The notes beneath the pieces are model-generated. The model was not told where the DNA came from and made no database searches. It worked only from the letters and a program-made list of their open reading frames with translations. A stretch of DNA of 64,000 nucleotides from contig WNKI01000001.1 in NCBI GenBank assembly GCA_015350385.1, positions 1,295,870 through 1,359,869 on the forward strand. The letters run 5' to 3'. Positions 56,136-64,000 of this stretch are shown here, piece by piece. The first letter of the stretch is position 1, and each line of letters opens with the position of its first letter. A program made the position numbers and the translations under genes. Source of the DNA: Aculops lycopersici. Its lineage: Eukaryota; Arthropoda; Arachnida; Trombidiformes; Eriophyidae.

Positions 56136-57438
56136 TTATAGATTGAATAAATTCCATAGTCATCCGAACTAAACTCTCGTGAGGCATTGGAACTCGTATT
56201 TACGCAACTTCATTATTCTCAAAACTCGTTCTATCGTGAATGGCATTCCGTTTGGGTGATACATCCTTCGATGACGCTAATTAATCTTCTCAAATCCGTT
56301 ACTTCGTCATGCTTGTACATCAAGTTCTAGATCATTTTCTCGTCTATCTGAGAAGTAGCCTTACAACCTGCAAAATGGTCACTTGCTCAAAGCTTGACCA
56401 TCGGGATAGTTGAATTGACAGTCGCTCGCCTAGTCCAAGAGCCAATGGTTATCCAGCTCGATGATATGAGTATCGACTTGAACGACCACGATAGACCTCC
56501 CACTAAGCGCTCAACAATAGCTGCCGGTTGGAAAGACCCTTTTCATCCGGTGGCTTGGTTGCTGAGTTAGGGAAAGTCGATATTACAAATCACAAGAAGT
56601 TACATCGAACCTTCTATTTTATGTCTCGAGATCGGCGCGTCCCTTTTGCACCGTCTTCGTCGACTCGGACAATACGCCGGATGTTATCGTGGACTGGAAG
56701 TGGTAGATTCAAGAACACTCCACAACTAGTATCATAGTTCCAGCTCCACCGAACAAAACCGGAAGTAGGCATCTGCGAGTTTAGATGTTTCTGTTCGGTC
56801 CCTCCTGATCAATTACTCCTCTTCTCCTATCATAAAATACTGATTTGGGGAAAAAGAATTTTCTCTTTGTTCTACTTTGATATGGATTCACGCAACCACG
56901 TGCATAGGAGGTGCACGTCTATGCAGGCCGACTCGAGCATAAAACAAGTGGCTGCTAAGATTGCTTGTAGAAATTTAGTGGAGAACTGCATACATTCGGC
57001 GAGTGTGTAGCGATTGCTCGACATGAATAACTCCGCAGTAGTGGATGAAGAATTAAATTTTGCACAACCACATCGCAAGTTGCGCTTGTCTGCTGATCGA
57101 GCAAAGGGTCATCTGAAGGCGAACTTCAACTTCAGGAATCAGTTAGAACACGCAGCTAATAGTCGTGCGTCCAAGGATGTGATTGCAGGCTACTTGTGAC
57201 CCACTCGTTTCCCCAGTGTCTTGGCGACTCGTCTAGTACCTAGCTTGAGTGTTTTACGGAGCCAACAAGTTGGACTCGCTACTTCACTCGTGGCTTAGGT
57301 TGCGACCCCCTACCAAAGACAGCGTTAGTAGCACAGAAAGCAGCCATCACACAACGTTCAGAGTGCCGCAGAATTTGAGGAAGAGAACACGATTTGCCTC
57401 TGGCGTCTACTCGAGGGCAGGAGGCAACCATGTTAAAG

Positions 57439-57440
<2 letters not shown>

Positions 57441-57482
<42 letters not shown>
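57441..57482. repeat. (GA)n microsatellite
   Basis: A pure GA run of about 42 bp, 114 bp before the assembly gap. It encodes the RERERER tail of a spurious ORF. Confidence 0.95.
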
Positions 57483-57484
<2 letters not shown>

Positions 57485-57596
57485 GACGAGTAGACGTAAG
57501 TTAGTTTAGTTAGTACGTACGTACCCGGTACGGTACGGTTACGTAGTAGTATTAACGTTTACCGTTACGTTACGTTACGTACGTACGTTACTTAAC

Positions 57597-57729
57597 NNNN
57601 NNNNNNNNNNNNNNNNNNNNNNNNNNNNNNNNNNNNNNNNNNNNNNNNNNNNNNNNNNNNNNNNNNNNNNNNNNNNNNNNNNNNNNNNNNNNNNNNNNNN
57701 NNNNNNNNNNNNNNNNNNNNNNNNNNNNN
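57597..57729. other. Assembly gap (133 N) between repeats
   Basis: The run of Ns follows a TACG-rich tandem region and precedes a GA run, so the gap probably reflects collapsed microsatellite sequence. Its true length is unknown. Confidence 0.97.
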
Positions 57730-58144
57730 AAAAGAAGAGAGAGAGAGAGAGAGCACAGTGCGAAATTGTTTGTTGACATCCCCGAGAGGTTCTGATATAT
57801 TTACCCTGTATTACGCGATTCTTACACAAAAATAGATATTCTTATCATTGTTTTCTGTATAATTTACTGTTATACGAACACGACCCAATTCATAAAAAAA
57901 TTCCATGCCAAATGTGAAACTCAAGCGTAATGCAAGCTAATTATTAGCATAGGATTCTATTCAATTCAATTTGTAATATATTTTCCAGTAGACTTCATTC
58001 GGAATCTTAAAACTCTATTTTGTTGTTCCTTGCACAAGGAGGAAAGCAACGTTAATTCATCGAAGAATAATTACTGTTACTCAGTTAGCTCGATTAATTA
58101 GCATATTATCGAGGAGAAAACATTATTTATATCTCTTTAGAACC

Positions 58145-58798
58145 ATGGCTATGCAGGTAAGTTAACATCACTTATCTCAATCGGAAATGTTCCCAATTTA
58201 TTTAGAAGTTAATTGGACCTGCTAACCAGAGCAAACCTATCCTGTTATATACTTATGCGATCACAGAGGAGGCTCCAAAAAGAGCTCATGGCCATACAAA
58301 AAGATTCGCCTCCAGGTGTTAAAGTCGACTTCAATAATATCACAATATATAACGACATGACTCAGTAAGTAATCTTAGATCTCGATTCGACTCATTGGTA
58401 TGAGCAATGCCTTACTAAACTCCAACTTATTCTCAAATTAACTTCGCAGATGGATCGTCGACATTGAGGGCGCCGAAAAATCCCTCTACGATGGCGAACG
58501 CTTTCAATTGCAATTCAGATTTAGCCCACAATATCCATTCGAGTCACCCGAGGTAACTTTCATCGGGCCAAACATACCAGTGAATCCGCACATCTATAGC
58601 AATGGACATATATGCCTATCAATCTTGACTGAAGATTGGTCACCGGCACTTAGTGTGCAATCGGTTTGTCTATCAATCGTGTCCATGCTGAGCTCTTGTA
58701 CAGATAAAAGAAGACCGCCGGACAATGCATTCTATGTTAGGACGTGCTCTAAGAGCCCCAAGAAGACAAAGTGGTGGTACCACGATGATTCAGTCTAG
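58145..58798 (+). CDS. UBE2W: Ubiquitin-conjugating enzyme E2 W
   Basis: Three exons: 58145-58156 (only MAMQ), 58267-58364 and 58450-58798. The donors (CAG/GTAAGT, CA/GTAAGT) and acceptors (CACAG, CGCAG) rebuild MAMQ/RRLQKELMAIQ and NDMTQ/WIVDIEG in frame. The 152-residue product matches UBE2W throughout. The catalytic Cys lies in YSNGHICLSILTEDWSPALS, and the family-specific tail is RRPPDNAFYVRTCSKSPKK with WWYHDD. UBE2W attaches the first ubiquitin to substrate N-termini rather than lysines. The tiny first exon explains why a plain ORF search finds only the last part. Confidence 0.95.
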
Positions 58799-59511
58799 AG
58801 ATGTCATTTGATCCCGGGGCACAGTGGACAGGCTTAGAAAGATAGATAACTAGCTGGAGATTAGAGGTCAAGAGGTTATTATATCGTAAATAAGCTTGAA
58901 ACACAAATTATCAAAACTACATATTTTACGAATTTCATTAATCCTCAAAGATGGGAAACAAACATACTTCAGAAACTTTGATTCATAATGATAGCGACCA
59001 GCTAGATATTCATGTTACCATCATTCTATCGACTGATGAATCAAATCCAAGATCACAAAAACTTAGGAGCAAGATTTTTAAGGAAATGATTTAATGTTAT
59101 AACTTTCGAAGCAACTAATATGAATAGTTTATAAATGATATCAATAGATATATTGAATTGTTGACATTAATTAATAATAATATTAGTGTTGGCTATGCCA
59201 ACTTCATTTCAAATTTGAACTCTATGTTTATCGCACTTGTGTCTTGTGTTAACTTTTATCATCACTGCACCATACCCATACTCGATCTTAAAAGAGACGG
59301 GGTGTAGATGTGTTGAGAGAAGAGAAATATTGATACTTCGAGTTATTGAGTTTGATTAGTCTCGACTTATCAGACACAAAGTCTTTGTTTTAACTTTATA
59401 GAGGATATCAAAAACAGAAGAGAATACAAGGTGTGATTGTTGTATTAGCAGCACTAGTAGCAATAGTTTGAATATTCTTATGAGGGTATATAAAGTTTGA
59501 CAAGCAGGCAT

Positions 59512-61035
59512 TCAGATTGGACTTGTGAGATTTCTGAAATACTCTTTCTTCAAGTTGCAGACTTGATTATAGATCTTGAGGGCGGGTCCAAGTCTAATCT
59601 TGAGTCCGTATGTAAAGTCGGATCTTTGCATGAGAAGGAGTGATACTCCATCAACATCTTGCAATCTGAAACTTTGAGCTTCGTCCATGAATCCACTGGA
59701 GGCAATGTAATCGGCCACCTCATCCGGTGTCCATGTATCTAACCTTGGCACATAATCACTACCACTTCCATCATTGGATTTACCCGCCGAACCGTCGCAA
59801 CTAAAAACATCATCCTGTTTAGTAGTTAGATCTTGCTGTTCAATAGTAGTAGGCTCGTTGGTGTGAGAGTTGTCATCCTGTTGAACTGTTTCGCATTGGA
59901 CTACTGGCTGATTGACTTCATTGTTGCTACAGTTGGAGGGTACAGGTAATGATGAAGGATTTGGATTATCAATCTCCTGAATCAATTCCAAGTTGTTCAA
60001 ATAGTTGCTCTCGCTAGATTTGTCGTTAAAATCAGGTGAAGTAGTTCCACTATTATTATTACTGATCGATGAGTTGCACCCATTACTACGACCTCGTCTT
60101 TTAACAGCGCCCTTTCGTCTGGGTCCCGTTGGCGCTGGGTTGGTAGGAGTTGTTGCCTGATTAGACTGTTGTTGGTTAGATAAATCATTACGTGATTGGG
60201 ATCCTGATTTATTGCTCGATCTGATCCTCTGACTAGAGGTCTTTTGTCTCTTTGATGATTCGATGATTTTTCGATACAAACAAGCCTGGCATCCATTGAT
60301 ATCATGTGCCGTCTTGACCGTGCACTTGCGACAATATTTTGTTTCAAATGGTTCCGCAAGATCAGCTTGCTTTGACTCACTTGAAGCTGTTCGCCTATTC
60401 GATGATCTGGTTGCACCACTTGAGGTTATCGATCCTGATATAGCTGAATCATAATCATCTCGGCTAGTTCTTGCGCCCTTAATTACATCGGAGCAATGGA
60501 AATCTGCAAAGTACCTATTCTTCTGACGAACTCGCTTGTTTCGTCCTAAGCCTGAATTCTCTTGATTGATTCCATTTTGAGAGTCAAAATCCTCACGAGA
60601 GGTTTTTAGCTTGCTCTCGGCTGGTTTTTCAAGATAATTTGTATCAACTAGTTCATTATTATCCTTCTCCTCATCACCCTCTTCCTCTTCCTCCTCCATA
60701 GGAACGGGAACTTCTAGCTGATTATCGCATTTACCATTATCACTTGTTTCCTCCTGCTTTGATCCATAGAATTCCGCAATTTCTAGCCCCGAATGTCCTT
60801 GCCAATTCTCCTCAGGACTCATAGTTAAACTTGTCTCAGTTTCCTGGTTACTTGACGAGTCTCTAGAAACAGTTATATCTCCAGCACCGGCTTTGCAATC
60901 GTCGTCGGTGGTTTCAGAACTTTTTTCAGCCTCCTGGCTATTCAATTTCCTGTCGACTTCTGCATCCAACAGGCCAATGCGCTCTTTAACTAACTCCTCG
61001 ACTTCCCTTTTCCTTTCAAGCTCCATTTCGTCCAT
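59512..61035 (-). CDS. Nuclear-type protein with a zinc-binding-like motif and C-terminal SAM domain
   Basis: 507 residues, single exon. The N-terminal half is acidic and low-complexity, with an EEEEEEGDEE stretch. A basic segment GRNKRVRQKNRYFADFHC (164-181) is followed by a four-cysteine cluster, YCRKCTVKTAHDINGCQACLY (234-254), that could bind zinc. A Ser/Asn/Arg-rich linker comes next. The last 75 residues are a SAM domain: WTPDEVADYIASSGFMDEA, DVDGVSLLLMQRSDFTYGL and IRLGPALKIYNQV, the type found in Polycomb-linked and SAMD7/11/13, SAMD1 and L3MBTL-like proteins. A chromatin role is inferred from this; I cannot assign an exact orthologue. The gene lies 338 bp downstream of MBD2/3 on the same strand. 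Confidence 0.75.
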   Translation of the reverse strand: MDEMELERKREVEELVKERIGLLDAEVDRKLNSQEAEKSSETTDDDCKAGAGDITVSRDSSSNQETETSLTMSPEENWQGHSGLEIAEFYGSKQEETSDNGKCDNQLEVPVPMEEEEEEGDEEKDNNELVDTNYLEKPAESKLKTSREDFDSQNGINQENSGLGRNKRVRQKNRYFADFHCSDVIKGARTSRDDYDSAISGSITSSGATRSSNRRTASSESKQADLAEPFETKYCRKCTVKTAHDINGCQACLYRKIIESSKRQKTSSQRIRSSNKSGSQSRNDLSNQQQSNQATTPTNPAPTGPRRKGAVKRRGRSNGCNSSISNNNSGTTSPDFNDKSSESNYLNNLELIQEIDNPNPSSLPVPSNCSNNEVNQPVVQCETVQQDDNSHTNEPTTIEQQDLTTKQDDVFSCDGSAGKSNDGSGSDYVPRLDTWTPDEVADYIASSGFMDEAQSFRLQDVDGVSLLLMQRSDFTYGLKIRLGPALKIYNQVCNLKKEYFRNLTSPI

Positions 61036-61372
61036 GTTTGATCTACTTACAAACTATATGATACCTTGATATTCTGGTTAGACTCTGTTGCTCTCTTCGG
61101 CTTGATTCACAGTATTGTATTTTCTCTCAAGTGCAACTCACTGTGCACAACTCCTATGCACCGAAAAATTGCATTCGCTACACTGTATGTGATAGTGTAT
61201 GCGTGTGTTTTGTATGGGGCAACGCGAGAAAAAGCAAGGAATGAATGCATGTATGCATGGAAAATGTATACAGTTTCTTGTGGAAATATTGACAGATTTC
61301 AAAACAGCGAACAAATTTGGGATATCTCCATCTGTAAGTCGGGAGTTTATGATGACTTCAAATCGAAATCAT

Positions 61373-62242
61373 TTACTCCATTTTAGGTGGTAGTAGTTTA
61401 TTATTACTATTAATATTGGCAATCTCATTAGCCAACTCCTTTCTATAATGCTGAACTCTCTCTTCTTGCCTCTTTAGGTCTTGGTCGTCGACGGAGATTT
61501 GATGTGTCGGTGGTTGGTAGGGGTCCATAAAGATAGCTGGATTCTTGTTGACCTCACTCTTGGGAGCAGTTTGACCAGTTACAACGTTGCGATCATGTAA
61601 AGAGGCAACAATGGCTCTAACAACTGAATCATCGGCTATGTAGTCAGGAATCAATGGTTTTATATTGCGTGGCAGGTAAAATTTTTCAATATTTTCAATA
61701 TCATTAATACTGGCACTCAGGCCTTGTAATCTCTTCTCCCAAAAGATTTGCCTTGGTTTTAAATTATTGGCTCTGGCCTCGGCGGCGGCCAAAGCTGCCC
61801 TTTGCTGTTCATGATTGTTGGCTTGCTTGATTTTATCCTGAACATGACGGGTCATAACACTGTTGGCTGGTGCAACAACTGGCGCCGCCTCTTTGGGTTG
61901 AATCCTATAGATAGTTACAGGTAATTTAAAATTTGATACAGTTTGTCTAAGTGGTGGCTTGATGGTGTGATCATTGCGCAAGCGTCTATTTACATCTGCC
62001 GATTCGCGAATCTTCATCATTCGTTCAACTTTCCTCTTTAGAAAGGGATCAATCTTACCGGTTCGCCAATCAAATGGCGTGAGATCCACTTCGCCGCCTA
62101 TGAATCGAGCAAGCATACACTTATTCTTAAAACGTTGACCAGTTTCATTGACATAGTGCACCTTGTACTTGCCATTTGACAATCCCTTTGGCCTCGAGAA
62201 TTCCTCACGGCGCCAACCGCGCGGCAAAGCTTGAGTGTCCAT
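61373..62242 (-). CDS. MBD2: Methyl-CpG-binding domain protein 2/3
   Basis: 289 residues. The N-terminal MBD (1-62) reads LPRGWRREEFSR, then GLSNGKYKVHYVNETGQRF, MLARFIGGEVDL and FDWRTGKI. Next come LRQTVSNFKLPVTIYRI, QIFWEKRLQGLSASI, the segment up to ALHDR-V-TGQ and KNPAIFMDPYQP, then a C-terminal coiled coil, DDQDLKRQEERVQHYRKEL, which in the family binds GATAD2/p66 in the NuRD complex. It would work in the nucleus as a NuRD scaffold. Compared with human MBD2, positions that contact methyl-CpG differ: the key Tyr is His, a supporting Asp is Lys and the second Arg finger is Lys, so methyl-specific binding may be weak, as in MBD3. Confidence 0.92.
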   Translation of the reverse strand: MDTQALPRGWRREEFSRPKGLSNGKYKVHYVNETGQRFKNKCMLARFIGGEVDLTPFDWRTGKIDPFLKRKVERMMKIRESADVNRRLRNDHTIKPPLRQTVSNFKLPVTIYRIQPKEAAPVVAPANSVMTRHVQDKIKQANNHEQQRAALAAAEARANNLKPRQIFWEKRLQGLSASINDIENIEKFYLPRNIKPLIPDYIADDSVVRAIVASLHDRNVVTGQTAPKSEVNKNPAIFMDPYQPPTHQISVDDQDLKRQEERVQHYRKELANEIANINSNNKLLPPKME

Positions 62243-63545
62243 ATCGATGATGATTATGATGCTGGTGATATTTTATTGGTTCAAGTTAGGATCACTTGAC
62301 TTTGGTACTTTGGAGATGATAATTGTGATTGATAATTAGTTATTAATGGTAAAATTTACTATAATAATCGTTCAATTGTGCTAATATTCTGAATCCTGTT
62401 ATGATTGTATTGAACTATCCTGGCATTGAATTATTTTAAGTAAGCTTCTAAGAGAGGGAGATTACACTTTGCATTTGGTTGCATTGGCGGCACTACAACA
62501 ACGTCGACAACGACTACGACGGCGACAAATACAAGAGCCAATGGCTATCAGAGGGAAAATGAGACCGACGACGACGACGCTTACTGTCGTATTATTACTG
62601 TTTCATTTTGTAGTATCCTGGACGCTGTTCAGTTCTAGGTGGCGCCACACAATGTAAACGGGCAATGGAGATTCTACTGCTGTTGTTGTGTGGAAGAAAA
62701 AATTTTGAAACTCTCAAAGCACACAAATTCCCGTTCGAGTTGATGGCAAGAGAGTGGACGCATTTTGTGGCAACCAGAACTTGCAAGTTGCAGGCTACCG
62801 GGCCGAAACAACAAACTCACACTCACAAACTGCGCGCCACACAATCTCAACCGGGACCATCCATCTCATTTCATCGATTCTAATCGGCAGAGTGGGCCGC
62901 TCGAACGAAGGAACGAATGAACGCACACACAAAAATCTGGCCATCGGCTATGGCGATTCCTGCACTGTTGCTTTCCGAGCTCCCCGATGCACACTCATGC
63001 CGCTTGCAGAAGTTCCCAGTGATCAGCAAGGGAGACTTTTCTGCTTGTATCTGCACCCTTATAGCACACTCATGTAGTTCGTCGAGAAAAAGTTTTGTCA
63101 ACTTTTGCTCCGACGAGATGGCAAAATCTAGACAGTGTTTTGCGTGAATTAGTGCGCAACTGCCAACACTTCTTACGCAATATTTGTGTTGTGATTTGAG
63201 AAACTAGACCCCCGTTGTCAATGATAATCATACCGAACTCGTGTTATTGAACTTCCAACTCACTCATCGTCTCTCCACTGAGTCACCGCATCAACCATAT
63301 TCTAAGATTATTCATCACCACCAACATCTTGTTTTAATTATTGATCTTATCTTACTCACCATCTTGTGGGTCCTTAAGGGGGACTTGAACTTGAAATTGA
63401 CTGACTGACGAAAGTCATATTGGATCCTTGATATTATTCTTGTAACGCAGATGATTTTACCTACTCATTCGTCATCCAGAATACAGCAACAAAAGAGCAA
63501 CTCTACAACTCACTTTTCTCCTAAACAGAGGAACAAGAATCAATA
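62243..63545. other. Intergenic region between divergent MBD2/3 and GTPase genes
   Basis: No gene recognised. Short ORFs near 62469-63147 lack family features. GAC-type triplet repeats lie near 62500-62580. It should contain two divergent promoters. Confidence 0.5.
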
Positions 63546-64000
63546 ATGCAAACCTTGCACCCTGAATCCAAGGTTATACTGTTGGGTGAATTTGGTGTTG
63601 GTAAGACGTCAATATTTAGACGCTTTTCTCAAAATACATTCGTCGACACATCTGGAATGGATTGGACTCAATATCGAGAGTCCACCCTCGGCTTAGACAA
63701 TTATTGCAGGAAGTTCGAGTGTCAATTGGACAATGGAGATACGAAGATCATTTGTCTGCGATTATTTGATACAGGTGGCTTAGAGCGGATTGGATCTATT
63801 AGCAACTCATATTATAAATTCTCAGAGGCTGTGTTATTAGTATTTGCCAGAAACAACATAGATTCTTTCAACTGTCTTACTCAACACCTGCTCGAGGTTT
63901 TATCTCTAGCTGAGAATGCAAAATTATATCTAGTCTCGAACAAGGTAGACATCAATGATCAGGAGGTAAGCAATGAGGATATTAGATTGTTTATGGAACA
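63546..64000 (+). CDS. Divergent Ras/Rab-like small GTPase, N-terminal part
   Basis: It starts at ATG 63546 and runs off the window after about 151 codons. The P-loop is GEFGVGKTS (G1), the switch II region is DTGGLERI (G3), and SNKVD stands at the G4 position (normally NKxD). The hydrophobic strand AVLLVFARNN precedes it, as in Rab proteins. The switch II motif differs from the usual DTAGQE: Ala is Gly and the catalytic Gln is Leu. I cannot place it in a Rab subfamily. A GTAAGC near 63965 could be a splice donor, but the frame continues in GTPase-like sequence (EVSNEDIRLFME), so I read through it. Confidence 0.75.
   Translation, partial: MQTLHPESKVILLGEFGVGKTSIFRRFSQNTFVDTSGMDWTQYRESTLGLDNYCRKFECQLDNGDTKIICLRLFDTGGLERIGSISNSYYKFSEAVLLVFARNNIDSFNCLTQHLLEVLSLAENAKLYLVSNKVDINDQEVSNEDIRLFME

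Larger units (their letters stand above)
56136..58144. other. Intergenic region with GA repeat and assembly gap
   Basis: No gene recognised. It contains a (GA)n tract at 57441-57482, tetranucleotide words around GTACGTAC and GTTACGTTACG at 57512-57596, a 133-base N run at 57597-57729, and a short GA run after it. A small gene in the unknown gap cannot be excluded. The last 150 bases hold the UBE2W 5' UTR. Confidence 0.6.

Noticed and set aside
63960..63975. Possible splice donor in the GTPase gene (GAG/GTAAGC)
   Set aside because: The frame continues with GTPase-like residues after it, so read-through is simpler; cannot be settled without the sequence beyond the window.

Overview
The window is eukaryotic nuclear DNA from an invertebrate animal, most likely an arthropod (my best guess is a mite or another small chelicerate, from gene content and intron-poor structure; the sequence does not settle this). 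Evidence: GT-AG introns with GTAAGT-type donors, AATAAA signals after several stops, a dusky/miniature-type cuticle ZP protein, an NRF-6-type acyltransferase, and conserved animal genes (MFSD1, SLC37A4, RPLP2, MRPS15, GRK2, selenoprotein K, EMC8/9, kindlin, DDAH, cytochrome c1, RBBP5, UBE2W, MBD2/3). Most genes are single-exon. Where introns occur they are mostly 85-1000 bp, except one GRK2 intron of about 20.7 kb.

Layout. 1-4.5 kb is a compact housekeeping block: MFSD1 (partial, +), SLC37A4 (-), RPLP2 (-) and MRPS15 (+). 4.5-10.8 kb has no recognisable gene and is rich in short repeats. 10.8-14.6 kb is a three-exon ZP-domain gene. 15.1-15.9 kb is a nearly gapless palindrome of about 790 bp with a 6-nt loop. 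16.45-41.37 kb (-) is a four-exon GRK2 gene with a long low-complexity C-terminal tail; its giant first intron holds an intronless NRF-6-like acyltransferase gene on the opposite strand (25.1-29.1 kb).

44.2-64 kb is dense again: a cysteine form of selenoprotein K (-); an EMC8/9 tandem pair (one member a chimera) separated by an intact Tc1/mariner-type DD36E transposon with perfect inverted repeats and TA duplications; a kindlin without its PH domain; a duplicated GRK2 fragment (pseudogene); a DDAH-like protein lacking expected catalytic residues; cytochrome c1; a small unknown gene; RBBP5; UBE2W; a SAM-domain protein; MBD2/3; and the start of a divergent Ras/Rab-like GTPase cut by the window end.

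The genes do not form one pathway. Functional themes are ER membrane biology (SLC37A4, EMC8/9, SelK), mitochondria (MRPS15, CYC1), chromatin (RBBP5, MBD2/3, SAM protein) and signalling or adhesion (GRK2, kindlin, GTPase). The strongest unusual items are the chimeric EMC8/9 duplicate, the PH-less kindlin, the long palindrome, the probable DDAH pseudoenzyme, and a 10-base word repeated far above chance in the non-coding DNA. Two assembly gaps (N runs) lie in or next to microsatellites.
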